A DNA stretch of 64,000 nucleotides from Liquidambar formosana (GCA_039720395.1 JBBPBK010000100.1:1-64000), one strand, 5' to 3'; numbered from the stretch's first letter, positions 1-16,705 are shown. Notes: generated from the sequence alone by a model not told the origin. Made by a program: numbers and translations.

Positions 1-84
1 AAGACATAACTATTAAACTTTAAGACATCATAAATTTCAATTTTTCTTCCCTTCGACGTCAGGTTCCATTAGAGTTCAGTATCA

Positions 85-3108
<3,024 letters not shown>

Positions 3109-3760
3109 AATTGGAATCCACAATTACAAACAAATCCAAAAACCCAAGGAACAATAATAAAAATTATACAACTCGAACTCGAAATCCTTCTAAGCCTTCC
3201 TTGATCATAAGATATTTCTCTATAACTTGCAGATCATAACCCTGAAATAAATGAATAAAAATTCATATGATTTCAATAACATTGATGCTAAAATTATACA
3301 AAAATATTGCACATATTGATAAACATGGAATTTTTAGCAAAATGAAGATCATGCAAAAAATTACCAAAATAGATCAATCTAAGAAAAAACAAATCTATAA
3401 AACAAAATGCTAAAAGGTACACACAGCACGCTTAATCAAAAACATTATAACCCCCCACCCCCCACCCCCTCCCGGGGGCCCAATAAAAAAAGAAAAAAAC
3501 GATCAGCAGCAATTCCTTACGAAAATGCAAAGATTTACAGAGATAGACGAAGACTTTGGGAGAAAGAAAGTTAGGGAGGGGAGAGATACTGCGTATATAT
3601 AGAGAGAGAGAGTAGACATTCATACATCAGATGAAGAAATGCAAACATTTTAATGAGGCGTAAATCTAGATTTAGAGAGAGAAACTCAGAAAGAGAGAGA
3701 ACACATATATCCACACACAGATACATATACATCTGGAGAGAGAAAAGAGATAAACGAACC
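3109..3760 (-). other. 5' leader of the helicase gene: UTR exon, intron and two upstream ORFs
   Basis: A noncoding first exon probably ends at 3760, with donor AAG|GTTCGT. The UTR intron ends with acceptor TTTCAG at 3242, leaving a second leader segment 3241-3109 before the ATG. That segment carries two short upstream ORFs, ATG 3237 to TAG 3220 (5 codons) and ATG 3208 to TAA 3164 (14 codons), both ending before the main start. The first exon (upstream to about 3950) is rich in CT/GA repeats, as is common in plant leaders. The splice sites are inferred from sequence only, without transcript support. Confidence 0.5.
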
Positions 3761-4550
3761 TTGAATGACGAGAGAGAAAGAAGCTGAGATTGTCATGCAA
3801 TTCCGGAATTTCAGAAACCCTAGCTTTTAGAGAGAGAGAGAAAGAGACAGAGTTCGATCGGACACGATGCGAAAATATCGCCTGTTTTCCTTTGTTGTTA
3901 GAGAGAGAGAGATACACGCATACATATAGGGAGGCAGAGAGAGAGAGAGATTAATGTATTTTGCAACCTTTTTTCAAATCTACTCAAAACGCTTTCTATA
4001 GGTTTTCTGCACACGGAAGAAATCTTATACGGGGGTATATATATGGTGTCCGTACTAGCCTCGTAAAAAGCGGATGGTGTTAATATTTACGGTGGGCCGT
4101 GAAATTTTGTGAGGTTTCATTTTTATTATGTTTTAAATTAAGTGTTAATTGTGATAATTATGTGATTAATTTGCAAATAATCATAATTTTGTTGCACGAT
4201 TGGGCGCGTGGGAACACCCTCGGTTCTGATTGGAGGGAATTTCAGAATTTGTTCTCGTCTGCTGGACAGCACAGCAGACAGCAGTTTGTGTGATATGCCT
4301 ACGTTCTTGGATGCCATTTGTTTTTTTTGAATGGGCAAAATTACATTTAGAAACTTCCCATTATGAAAAATCAAGCATTGAATATTTGAATGTATACTAA
4401 TATTTGAATCTCTGTTCAGTAACATCGTAAGTTTCAAGTTCAAGTTTTCTTTTATTCATTATCGAATATACAAGTTTATGGATGATTTGTATATCACAAG
4501 GTATAATCTGAGCTTAAATAGCTTAGAATATTCCTCGAGGGGAAAAAAAA

Positions 4551-4552
<2 letters not shown>

Positions 4553-4598
<46 letters not shown>
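4553..4598. repeat. (TA)n microsatellite
   Basis: Uninterrupted alternating TA dinucleotides for about 45 bp, followed by A-rich tracts up to about 4652. This is a simple sequence repeat. Confidence 0.9.
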
Positions 4599-4602
<4 letters not shown>

Positions 4603-5901
4603 TGATGCCAAAAAGAAAAAAAAAAGTTTTTTGTCAAAAAAAAAAAAAAAAACCTATCTAAAGAGTCTTGAAATCAAAACTTCCAATTCTACAAGAGAGG
4701 GTTTAGGCTTAGATTAATTTTTTATATCAACTAGAAAAAAATGGAACATTCATCTAATGCAAGACCCATGAAAACATATGGGATCTACATGATATGAACC
4801 GTCTAAATTTTATTAGATTTTCTATTGCAATGGAGAGGATCCTTAATCGATAAGGAATAACATGAGTTCAAGTCCTATTTGATATTATTGGGAGGAAAAA
4901 ATAAAACAAAAAACAAAACTCCTTAGCCCACGGGTTTAGGGTTAGATTAATTTTTTTTTTAATCTATATGAGAAAAAAAATTCACAGGAGTTGTCTTGAA
5001 TGTTTTATCTTTGACACTCGATTGATGCCAAGTTTGGACAAATGAGGAGGGTAAAGTAAAATATATAATCATAAGGAACATGAATACTAAAAAGTTAAGT
5101 GGGATTAAAACCTTTACCCATGTGTGAAACCATTTGAGTTACTATATACAGAGTATCAAACAAATAAATGGAGTTGGAGAACAACTAATAATTGCATAGC
5201 AATCTTTCTACCATTTTTTTTTTTTTTTTTTTGATTGCATTCAATTATATTGTGAGTCTATAAACTCATATGCAATGAGTGAATATTTTTCTGAAAAGGG
5301 TGTGTATTTGGAAAGTGAGAAGTACAAGAACTGTGGCCATCGTCAGAAACTTGCCTCATGACTTTATCACTCAGACTCTCTAATGGCTAATCGTACTATC
5401 TCTTTCTTGGCCAAATTAATGGTGTTTCTGATATACACAAACTAGTAATGTTGGCCCCTTCACAACTACATGCATGGCCATTACTGATAAGAGGAAGACA
5501 GGAGCTTCTCTAATCCTTAGTACTCACTAGTCACTAGCCATCAAGTGGGTTTAATGTTGCATGTCGTGATCAACAAACACTTTTGAATGGTGGTTGTTGG
5601 GGCTTGGGAGTGTCAGTGTGAGCTAACATTACATCAAAATAAAAATAAAAATAAAAAATAAAAAGTGTGAGCTAATAAGAGAAGACATGGGAATTACCTC
5701 ATAAGCCTAAGAAACAATACAAAAAGCAATCACAACATGAATAGATGAGTTTTCAGCCACACAATTAAGAAAAAGTAGGGTTATTAGATGGTCAAGATTA
5801 GTCCGATCAACTTGATTATTTTTCGTAGTTGTGTATGTAACTGACTTGCTGGTGGAAAAAACATGTGGGATCACCCATTTGGTCGTGGGATGGGATCTAA
5901 T

Positions 5902-6362
5902 ACAAAAGGTATATTGATAACCGTCCTTGAAAGGGTACTTCTACTACCGCATTAGGTGGTCTTGGGTTGGGCCAACATGCACTAGTACATGGGTTCGGAT
6001 TCCCCTAGTAAATGCAATGATGTTATTTTTCCTGATAGATTGTCCTAAATACAAAATGCATATTGATAACCGTCCTTAAAAGGGTACTTCTACAGTTCTA
6101 CTACAGCATTAGGTGGTCTTGGGTGGGGCCAACATATACTTGTACATGGGTTCGAACTCTAGTTCCCTTAGTAAATGCAATGATGTTATTTTTCCTGATA
6201 GGTTGTCCTAAATACAAAATGCATATTGATAACCATCCTTAAAAGGGTACTTCTTCTACCCCATTAGGTGGTCTAGGGTTGGGCCAACATGTACTTGTAT
6301 ATGGGTTCGAACTCTAGTTCCCTAGTAAATGCAATGATGTTATTTTTCCTGATAGGTTGTCC
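5902..6362. repeat. Three-copy tandem repeat, 149 and 163-bp periods
   Basis: Copies start at 5902, 6051 and 6214. Each runs from ACAAAA(G/T)G(T/C)ATATTGATAACC through CATTAGGTGGTC, GGGCCAACATG and GGGTTCGAACTC to GATGTTATTTTTCCTGATAG. The second and third copies agree nearly base for base. GGGTTCGAACTC matches a tRNA B-box (RNA polymerase III internal promoter) and TTAGGTGGTCTTGGG vaguely recalls an A-box, so the unit may be a tandemly amplified SINE fragment. That last point is inference. Confidence 0.75.
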
Positions 6363-6415
6363 TGCCATATTAGGGGTTGCCACTTGCCACCCATGCCCAA
6401 TAACCCTTCTTCGGT

Positions 6416-6420
6416 CCCCC

Positions 6421-6451
<31 letters not shown>

Positions 6452-6462
6452 AAAAAAAAAAA
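6416..6462. repeat. Compound poly(C)-poly(A) tract
   Basis: 26 C residues directly followed by 21 A residues, just right of the third tandem-repeat copy. The same architecture recurs at 16606-16643 and 41972-42027. Confidence 0.9.
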
Positions 6463-6991
6463 GAAAAAAGAAAAAAACGGAAAGGGTATTTCTGAAAAAA
6501 GAATAAAGAAATAAATGCACATGTGATAAAGGATACAAGCACATGCTGGAATATGGGAAATTGATCTGGAAACATAGCCCATTACCACCCAAGAGAACGG
6601 GAAAAAATAGACAACACATGATAAACATGGAAGCAGTCATCGATTTATAAACATGCATGTGGTGATATATGTAATAGAACAATCCATAGCCTTTTCCACT
6701 GGTTTTCCTCTTGATTATTCTACTGTCTCCTGCATTGGGTAAAACTATTAACACTCATATCTCATGTTTTCTCGCATTTGTTTCTCTTTCAAGTAACGAA
6801 TTGAACTATGTTTGTTTATTGTACAAAAATATATACACAAAATTAGAAACAATGGATGGTTCTATCACTATACTATATAATGATGTAAGATTAACCAAAA
6901 ATGAACATAGGAAATATTTTCTATTCGCTTTGGAACTCGCCAAAAGAAGTCAAAAGACAAACACATCATATTATACAAGAACTACAAAGCA

Positions 6992-9900
6992 TTACAGACT
7001 CAAGTGAGAGAATAGAGATGGAACGAGATCTACCACGGACCATGCAAGACCTGCATATTGAAGGAACCTAATACCTGTATCGACATCAAATGAGTCCTGG
7101 TGGGAGAAAAAGAAGAGCTTTTGGAGATAACCCGATTGCTTAATTTCATCTGATTTTTTACCAGTGACCGATCCATTTAGTGATGGGATGTAGCTGGTTG
7201 ATCGTATTGGGATGCCCAAGGTGTTGGATACTACGGGAAGAGTCCATTTAGCAAGAGCCTTGCTGCAGAATTTCACAATAAGTATAGTTGGAATTCCTAC
7301 AAGCATTCTTCCGACAAAGGCGGGGATTGTGAGTTCAGAGGTAAAGATGCGTGGAACGTCTTCGTGGTGAAACTGCTGATAGGTTTGCTGGACCCCAGTA
7401 ACCTGGATAATATTGTAATTTTAGTTTATTAAAATCTACAAGTAAGAAGACAATTAATATTTGGAAGAATATAAAGCCCAAGAAATTTCCAATTACATTC
7501 ATTTAACATCAATTTCTTTTTCTTTATTATGTCATGATGAGACATTTGCATTGCATGAAAGAGTAGAGTTGCAATCTCAACATATAAATTCCATCAGAAA
7601 AAAAATTCTCACCACTCCAAAAGTTAAAATAATAAGCATATCTTCCTGTATATATCGGTAGTAGCATGTACAAATGAACTACCACTCCCTAAATAACTGC
7701 AGCACATATTAGAACTCCAGACTCCACTCTATTTTGTCCCTCAAGATGACATGTCTCCACTCTCTACCACCTTGATTAAGAAAAAATACATATACCCAAA
7801 ATTCATTATTCATTTGAATGGGGTGGACAGGAACTCTAAAACCAGTTCTAGAAAGCCAGCTCTTCAGCATGTGCTGCTTTGACATGAACTACAAAGGCCT
7901 AACATATGTGATGCAAGAGCCAAGTAATTCCTAAACCACATATAGATAAGTAACAGGAACAATGTTGAATGTTGTAACATTTGCTTCTACTTTTGTGCAA
8001 CTGCAAGCCTTTAAATTACAGTAATAATTCAGTGGCATTCAAGTTGGATATAGAAGTGAGGGCCATGGGTGTGATTCACATTAACACCTACTGAATCAAT
8101 TTCTTCCCTTTGACTTTTCTTTATCTCCACTACTGTGAACCATCTAGACTCAACTTTAATCACAAATATCGGTCTATCAATGGTAAGCGTTCACTTAAAT
8201 CCTATACAGAATTGAAACCATGTCCTGAATTAAATAGGGAAATCTGGTTTGTTTTGGGCATTCAACTGGATATTGTTCTTGTTCTAAAATGGATAATGAC
8301 CAGTGACAATATGAAAAGAAGTTTGTAAAGGGATTTTCTTAATATTTTATTAATTTATATGTAAATAATCGCTTTTTCTTTTTTTTTCTTTTTTTTTTTG
8401 CATCTATGTCTATTTATAATATTTCCATTCATGATTATATTCTTTTTCAAAATTGTGAATTTCAATGAAGAGTCACCATCTTTCTCATGAAATTTTGAGA
8501 TCATATATTATTTTCAAGTTTTATCTCCCAGAGAGTGAAACCAGATTGCTTCTATTTGTACCAAAGAGACTACAATCGACCCATGAAGACACCTTTGTGG
8601 CATCACTACCCAAAACAAAAAACAGCAATATTAGACTCAAAGTCGAATTGAGATTCTAATGTTGGCAGAGCTCTATATGAGAAAGAGAGAGAGAGAGAGA
8701 AAGAGGTTTCAGCAAGTCAATTTTTCAACACTATATGCAATATTATAGAGCCATCTGTCCTTGATTGTCAATAAAGGGAGGCACTGAGGACATAATCCTC
8801 TCAATTAATCCTACATTTTCGTCTAAAACTTCCATGCAGTTCCATCTTCTCATCTCTCTCAGGTTCTCAGAATAAGCAAGGCTATCTTAATAAGCAAGGC
8901 TATCTTGCAGGCTGGGGTTGGGAATTGCTGACCAACCCATACCAATCCCAAGGATCAAACATTCATCTTTATAACCCAAAAATCCAAGCTCAAACTGAGG
9001 GCACAACATGAGCTCAGATATACCTCTGTTGTTCAAGTTCAAACCTTGACTCAGCTTGGGCTGATGTGCACTGGCTCAAATTAGATCCAGTTCGGCTGAG
9101 AAAATAGCATTTGTTCATCATATTCAGATAATTTCAAAACTTTGCAGTTTATGTTTCTTAAATTTGTTAAGATATGCATACTTCAAAGGATATGTCTAGC
9201 AGGTTGCCACTCAAGGACAAGGAGCAACTTAGAAATAACAAAACATAAGTATTATAAGCATATGCAGCTTACTTTTTTTTTCTTTTTTTTCTTTTTTTTG
9301 ATAAAGTAAGGTATATATTTTGATAAAGTAAGTATTGTATTAATAAAAAAAGGCGAAGCCCAAGTACATGAGACATATACAAGCACAAAAGCGCCACCAA
9401 AAACCCTTTATAATTTCAGGGAATCAATTAAAAGCACAAAAGAAGGTTTGAAAGAATAAACATAACTAACAAACCACAAAAAGAGATTCATAGTGAGCAT
9501 AGATTTAAGATCAATAACGGACTTTTCAACCCCTTCAAAGGTCCTAAGATTCCTCTCTTTCCAAATGCACCAAAAAATTGCATGAGGGGCCATTCTCCAA
9601 ACCATTTTAGCCTCTTTGTTACCCCCATTAAACCACCAACCCGAAATAAGATCACGAGTAGATGAAAGGAGGACCCAATGAACCCCAAACAAATTAAAAA
9701 TGAACACCCAAAGACTTCTAGCCACAATACAATGAATGAAGAGGTGATCCAATGTTTCTGCATTGTCTTTGCATAAAATACATCTATTAGGTGTAAGCAT
9801 ACCCCTCCCAATAAGGTGGTCCACAGTCAAACATTTATCACCAACCACCAACCAACAAAAGAAAGCCACTTTGGTGGGAACCGAAGCAATCCACGTGTTC

Positions 9901-11543
9901 TTCGCCGGATACAAAGCACCATCATGAGGTCTCGAGGACTTATAGAAAGATTTTATGGAGAATAACCCCTTGGAGTCCTTATGCCACACCAAAGAATCAT
10001 TCTCACCAACCAAAATCTTACTATCATAAAGAACTTGGTAAAAAGCTAAGACACTTTCCATCTCCCAATCATTGAAGCTTCTAGAAAAAATGACATTCCA
10101 AAAAATAGCACCATTTCCCCCCTTCCATATAGTCCTTAACCAAAGCATCTTTCTCAAGAGCAATATCATACAAAAAATGAAAGACATCCATAAGAGGCAA
10201 ATTAGAACACCACACATCCTTCCAAAATCTCACTCTACTTCCGTCCCCCACTTTAAAACCAATCTCCAATTTGAAAACATTAAGAACTTGCATAATAGCC
10301 TTCCAAAGACTCATACCATGAGGGCCTCTAACCTCCCTAGTCCACCATCCATCATTAGTAACACCATACTTCCAAACCACCACATCTCGCCATAAGCCTT
10401 AAACACCCTTGCCAAACCTCCAAATCCATTTTCCCATAAGAGCTTGATTAGTGCAAGAGATTGACCTTATACCCAATCCACCCAAATACTTAGGAAGGCA
10501 AACAGTATTCCAATTTACAAGGTGAAACCTACGCTCCCCTCCTATACCATTCCATAGAAAGTCTCTTTGAAGTTTTTCAATATTCTTAGCCACCGAGATA
10601 GGTATTTTATGAATGGACATAAAATAAATGGGAATACTGGATAAAACGCTCTTGATAAGAGTCAACTTACCTCCTTTGGAGAGGTAACCTTTTTTCCACC
10701 CACTAAGTCTCTTGTCAATTTTTTCAATAACGGGATCCCAAACTTTAGTATCTTTAAGGTAAGGTATATAATAATGATGAAAGGCTTAGCCCAAGTACAT
10801 AATCATTACTTGAGACATCATCTCAAGCCCAACCTTAAACAGTGTTGGCTAGGGAGTTTTTCAGACCAAACCCACCAAAGTAGCATCCTAAGTTTAAAAT
10901 TCCAACCCAAGGTTGCTATTTTCTTGAGTTGGGAATTTGGGATTGCATTGGCATTTGCTGATTAAGGTTAACTGAGGCACATGAAAATCTCTATGTTAGC
11001 CATTCTTTGTTTTAAGTGCTGCATCAGATAATGCCCATGATTTCAATCTTGATATTCCTAAATATAATTAAAAGACACGGAGGAAGAAGTATTCAATAAT
11101 TCTGCACCACCCATGATAAATTTTAGTAAGAGCATTGATAATTCAAAAATGAAGCTAAGCAATAGCTTATATCCAGAACAGATGAGAGATTGGATTTCTA
11201 TGCTTACAATTCCAAATGCAACACCACTGAAGGCTGTGTGGTACTCAAAGCTTGGAGTAGGAAGCTCAGGTGTCGGATACGCAAAGAGCAACAAGAAGCT
11301 AAGGATGGCCCAAAAGGATGTGACTGCAATAGAAACAGAGTTTATAATCAGTGAAACATAACGCATCACAACCTAGCCAGGTTTGAATCTCAAGTTCTCA
11401 AAAATTGCATCTTGATTAATTTGGACCGATTCACTGCAAAAAGTTTTGAAATTTTAATATTCCAACCAAAATTAACCTTTTCCTCTACAAATATATGATT
11501 TCAAAAGTTAAATTTAAAATATATATATGTATGTATATGTATG

Positions 11544-11575
<32 letters not shown>

Positions 11576-14500
11576 TACTTCAGCATTTTGTTTGATCTAA
11601 GATAAGTTTGTAACCTCAAACATCCCTGGTCGAGTTTTGACCAACAGAGTTTACTTTGAAAGGTGTATCAAGATAGGATCATCAATACATCAAATTTTGG
11701 AAATAAAAATGCTGATTAAGGAAAGACATAAGTTCAAAATGAATCACATGAAACTTCCCATTAATGTTACCACCTTTTGGATCTACTACATCATGAATAA
11801 GGAGGATTACCTCCTTTTGCATGCTTGTATCTTTTACATCAAAAGAACAACCAAAAACAGCGTGGCCCACTCCAAACCCTACATAGAAGCATCCATCTAT
11901 TGGAGGGACGAAGAGACTATATTGGAGGGACAAAGAGAGACCTCTTTTTCTCTTCATACATTTTTTATTTTTCAGTAGAGTACTATTCTACTTCTTTGGA
12001 GGCTTCAGGTCCCCTTTCAATGGTATAGGTCCTCTCCTCTCATGATAGAGCACTTTCAAAGCAAGCAGAGTCTTCTTGATTGACCCCATCCCTTCAATAG
12101 TTAGTCCTAGCCCTCCTTAAAGTTCTGGATTGTCCTTGTTAAATCCTATCTTTTCATGCAGAGTCGTTTCATTTGTTAACAGCATCCTCTCTTCTTCCTA
12201 TCGTGCCATTGCCCCTTTTGAGAAGGAGAGTGGCTCTCCTTTATTTCATAGGACACTCATTAACATCGTACAAAAGGAAGTGTTTTCCCTTTCTATGGGA
12301 AATTTTTTCCACTTGTGGAGCATGCATCTCAAGAGCCACCATTTGAAGCTAGGTCCTTTGTGAAGCCAAATCCTATGCCTAGGACAAATTCTAAAAGTCA
12401 TGTTCATTTAAGGAGACCTTGGAGTTTTAGTCCAGTAACATGATTATTAGACCTTTGTGCTGGCCTACAATTGGGCTTGTGGTGGTATGCCTCACTACAA
12501 ATCCCTTTCCAATGTCTTTGTGGTCCATTAGATTGGCCTTACCAATGGACTTAAGCATGCCATTACAGCTTTACAAGGGCCCTTGCAGGCATTCAGATTG
12601 ACCTAAAGCCTCTTTTGAGGCTTTTTGGCTACTTTCTGCCTTAGTTAGATTCTTCAAAACCCTGGTCTGTCTCAAGGACTCACTAGGCTGTTTAATTGGC
12701 CATCAATTGATATTTCAGCAGTCTAAAATAGTTTTTACCTTATCAAAAATAAAATAAAGTAAAAATAAAAAATTTACTGTCTAATCCAAAATTTGAAACC
12801 TTGAACATAATCCATAGTTATCACCAATAAGTATACATACCATTTTGTCCTGAAACTATAAAATTGTCGACATATTCATGCACCGTGAGCCAAAATGCAA
12901 GGATCATCAAACCAATAGCAAGACCACCAAAAATGTCGACCAAACTGTGCATGCCAAGGTATATTCTTCCTAACAAGGAAACCAAATTTCAGTCTGGAAA
13001 TCGAAAACAAACAACTATAGAATGGCCAACTTAAGAGATAAACTGAGACATACCTGAGCCAATGAGGCCCACGAGCAAGCATACTATGGCAACTCCAACC
13101 AATTGCATGGAGGTATCTTTAGTCTGGGTATAAGATAAGACATAGCACAAAAGATATCTGGAAACCAACAGGTCCAAGAGCAAAAAGTAAGTTCATATAA
13201 TAAATTTTAAAAAGAAAGGGTGCAAGGCAAAGGATTTCACTAACTCAGAGTAAGGCATAAGCCTCAATGTAATAAACAAATAAACAAAGATAATATGAGT
13301 TTATTTATACAATGACACATATTACAGCAATATAATAACTGAAATTCATCCTTTCAATAGCTAAAACCTAACAAATTAACAATCAAAAATGAGTTGCCCT
13401 TGTTTACTAAATTAAGCGAAGCATTGTTAATTTCATTTCCGAAAACTTTCTTAGCCTAAAGAAAGAGTCCTGCATCAACTCATATAGATTGGCGAGACCT
13501 AGGAACTTGGCTAATGAAGCTTTCACAATATGGCTCGACTCTTAAAGTGTATGCATTTCTTCATGAGCAAGCTACACCTCATGGATACCATTAGAACATT
13601 TTTCCAATGCTCTGCCCACACCACGTATTACAAACCCCACCAAATCCGTCCATACACCCCAACTAAGAAATCATAGAGAAAATGGGCATAGGAAGAAAAT
13701 ATCAGTACCCAGATAAACAAACAGTGTTAAGAGTGTGAGAAGAAGGCAATCCGTATTCCAAAGCATTCTCCTTCTCATCATGTGTAGCAGTTACTCTCCT
13801 AACAGGCGGAGAATTGGGCCGAGGAGCCGACACCAAATCCTATAACAAATTAACACCACATAAGAAAATAACTTCATGACTATGAGTTCTAACCATATAC
13901 AAGCAAATGAAAATCCCTATATGAATCAAGTAAGAGAGAGAATACCTTTATACAGTTACCTAAATAATCACAGAAAGCCATTAACAAGGTCATCTGCCTT
14001 GCCAATCTGCCATGCCCACTCTACAATATTTAAAAAAACCCAACGTTGGTATACAAAATTATTACAAAACCTGTAACCTGTAATCCACATTCACAATCAT
14101 TTAAAATTAATAAAAATAAAAAATAAAAAAAAATTAAGATTATTCATCACACACAAGCGTACACACTCACATATATTTATCCACAAAAAACAGAAATTCA
14201 TCAAAATGATCATCTACCTAGCCAATTTGCCATAATAACTCCACACTATAAGGAAAAACCAAATGTTGGTATACAAATTCATCATAAAACCCCAAAACCA
14301 CATGCACAATCATCACAAAAATTAAGATTATCCATTATATAATTAATTAATTAATTAATTAACGATAATAAACAAAAGTATAAATAGAGACCGAGAGTAC
14401 CCAAAAAAGCAAGGGAAGAAAGGCAGTGTAGAAAGGCACTGAAACAACACAAGACAACCCAGAGAACAAAGCATCCAAAAATCCATGCTGGTAATTCTGC

Positions 14501-14766
14501 AAAAAAAACCCACCAAACGAAAACCACCCAACATTCAAAAAAATATACTTACAAAAAAAAACAAATTAAAAAATAATAATAATTAAATTGATCTCTGTTG
14601 AAACCTGGATCTGAAGAATGAGAGGAGTGCCTGAGATGACACGGTGAGTCACCCATGGTTGGACCAAAGATCTGAGCTTCTGGGTCACATTGAAGAAGGA
14701 AGATATAACAATCCACGACACAATACCACCCACGAACACCGCTTGCCACATGGGTATGCTCTCCAT
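6992..14766 (-). CDS. LPP-delta type (dihydro)sphingosine-1-phosphate phosphatase
   Basis: Membrane PAP2-superfamily phosphatase expected to dephosphorylate long-chain-base 1-phosphates in the ER. Seven exons: 14766-14605, 14496-14401, 13839-13709, 13157-13054, 12969-12841, 11323-11208 and 7402-6992. They join in frame to 382 residues, slightly shorter than Arabidopsis LPP-delta (about 416 from memory). Catalytic signatures are SPPVRR (around 96-101), LPSSHT with the core PSSH at 118-121, and GRIYLGMHSLVD at 165-176 with the presumed catalytic His at 172. Hydrophobic helices flank these motifs, and the long C-terminal tail ends YAGLAWSVVDLVPSLFS, typical of the plant orthologue. The start is the first ATG before MESIPMWQ. 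Intron 6 (11207-7403) is inflated by a LINE fragment. No frameshift or missing motif is seen. Confidence 0.93.
9279..10757 (-). mobile_element. 5'-truncated LINE (non-LTR retrotransposon) in phosphatase intron 6
   Basis: On the minus strand the order is: the end of the reverse transcriptase domain (10756-10399, GWKKGYLSKGGKLTLIKSVL, SIPIYFMS, LGGLGIRS), a linker (10383-10081, FWKDVWC), then a zf-RVT domain (10045-9600, NTWIASVPTKVAFFCW, CILCKDNAETLDHLFIHC). The frame breaks twice between these blocks. The palm with its YxDD catalytic box is absent, so the copy is 5'-truncated near 10757. An interrupted A-rich tail is seen as poly(T) at 9279-9299. A 3'-UTR-like block (AGCCCAAGTACAT on the plus strand) occurs both at 9357-9369 and 10788-10800, suggesting a second LINE 3' end abutting this one. 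It has the same orientation as the host gene. Confidence 0.85.
11521..11577. repeat. (ATGT)n microsatellite
   Basis: Tetranucleotide TATG/ATGT repeats with a few TATA interruptions, in intron 5 of the phosphatase gene. Confidence 0.85.
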
Positions 14767-16605
14767 TCTTCTCTCTCTCTTCTCTGTCTCTTCTTTCCCC
14801 CTTTAAAAAAAGAGGGATAGCAGAACAATGGGAAACACAGATAAATAGCACCAATATGAAGACAAATTGAAAACTAGTGGCAGCACCAGGATCTTGAAGG
14901 AGAAAAAACTAAGTTTTTCTCCGTTTTAAAAAAATAAAAAATAAAAAATTCTTGTTTTTTGGTAAAGTTTTGGGCTTTACTCTGCTTATATATTACTATT
15001 TTTTTTTTTTTTTTTTTTATTTGTGAGTCTTTTGGGGGGCTTGACCCTGCTGGTTTTGGCTGGAAGAAAAGTCAGCAACAGCTAATGGAACTTTCCAAGA
15101 AGAGGGGAAAAGGAACAGTAATTATTGGAGACCATTGGTCTAAGGTTTAAGGATAAGATGGAGGCATTTGGACTGAGTAAAACAATTAAAAGTCACAGGT
15201 CTAACGATTTGTACGTATAAATGATTTTTGTTTATAACCTTTTTGATGGGAGAATGCTAATCTCCATGATATATTGAATTATATTTAGCTAAAATGAATT
15301 GGAGTTGAATAGTTGCTTCTTAACAATTCTAAGTATATTGGGTTTTAGTGGCATAGTGTATTGCTCTTAAAAATAGTATTATAACAGACATTTCAAAAAA
15401 GTATTCAACGACTACAAATTAAAGGAGACACTCATATGGTAATTAAAGTTATTTGTGGCACAAATCAGTATCATTGGAGCATATACAATCTAATTCAGAA
15501 AATTTGATGTCTTCTCTTTTTAGGTTTGAGCATGTTGCCATGATCTGGTTATAGATAAGCTAATAGAGCAACTGATATTGTTACAAATTTGGGTTATTTT
15601 TATCGTAGGAAGTTTTGGAATGTGATTATGAAAGATTTTTCAGTTTTGTGTTGTAAACATTCATTTGTTTTTTAATCTGGGTTTTCTTAATGTGTGACCT
15701 ATTGCACACATTACGTTGTAATTAAAGACCCAATTATTGCATTGGAAATGATGAAAATGCATTGTAAATTGTGAAAGTTAATTGGAAAAATGTGAAAATG
15801 TTTAGAAAACTGTAAAAACACATTTTTTCCATGCAATGATTGGGTTATTAATTGTAGTTTAACATATGTCCTTAGGACACATGTTAAGAAAATCCTTTAA
15901 TATATTGTAGACTTGCTTCAAAAAAAAAAAAAAAAAAAAAAAACAAACAAACAAACAAACAAAAATTAATTCTAAGCACATATTTGTAGATCTGAGTTAA
16001 AAAAATCATATCAAAATTTATTTACAAAACTAATGTCCCTTGATTCTAATCCACTTTTTAAATTATTTTTCATATTTGCCATGTCAATACACCATCTTTA
16101 AAAAAAAAAAAAAAAAAAACACTTTGATGACTTAACCTTAATGTGACAATTTTACGTCAAGTTATCACTTATATCACTTTATATGGAAAAAAAAAAATGA
16201 AATTAGTTAAATATGTACCATTATTATTTTTGTTCCTCAATGGCCTTTCATGTAAATATTTACATTTAGTTGCTTTCATTGCCGATGAAAGTAGCCATGT
16301 GCCTCTAAGGATAACCATCATTCTTCCAAAATTAATGATAACAATGGCCAACTATCAATTAGGTTTATCTTGATCGAGCCTTAATTGATTTAAAGTGGAC
16401 GATTACTTTACCCATATTTTAGCTAGGGGATAGTTGAGTCAAAGGTCAGAAAGTCAGTTGAGATGATTAATGCTAATAAATAGCTTTACTTTGATGTGAT
16501 GATCACATAGTAATTTACTCAGCATGAAAGTGTGACTGATTTTTTGAAGTTGTGTTACAAATCCTGTTGACTGATTTTTTGAAGCTGTGTTACGAATCCT
16601 GTTGT

Positions 16606-16643
16606 CCCCCCCCCCCCCCCCCAAAAAAAAAAAAAAAAAAAAA
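16606..16643. repeat. Compound poly(C)-poly(A) tract with adjacent 35-bp tandem duplication
   Basis: 17 C followed by 21 A. Immediately to its left, 16533-16602 contains two copies of a 35-bp unit starting TGACTGATTTTTTGAAG that differ at two positions. Confidence 0.85.
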
Positions 16644-16705
16644 GAATTTTCATGGCAAAAGATTTTGTGAACATTTCTTTACATAATATGATCGTATATA
16701 TTAAC

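Larger units (their letters stand above)
3961..6991. other. Intergenic: helicase promoter side to phosphatase 3' end
   Basis: No gene seen. Contents: a (TA)n microsatellite at about 4553-4598, several poly(A) and poly(T) runs, a three-copy tandem repeat at 5902-6362, and a compound C26/A21 tract at 6416-6462. The ORFs here are short and driven by low-complexity sequence. Confidence 0.6.

Noticed and set aside
6289..6754. ORFs with Pro8/Lys8 or Gly8/Phe8 runs
   Set aside because: They translate the C26/A21 tract and its complement. Low-complexity artefact.
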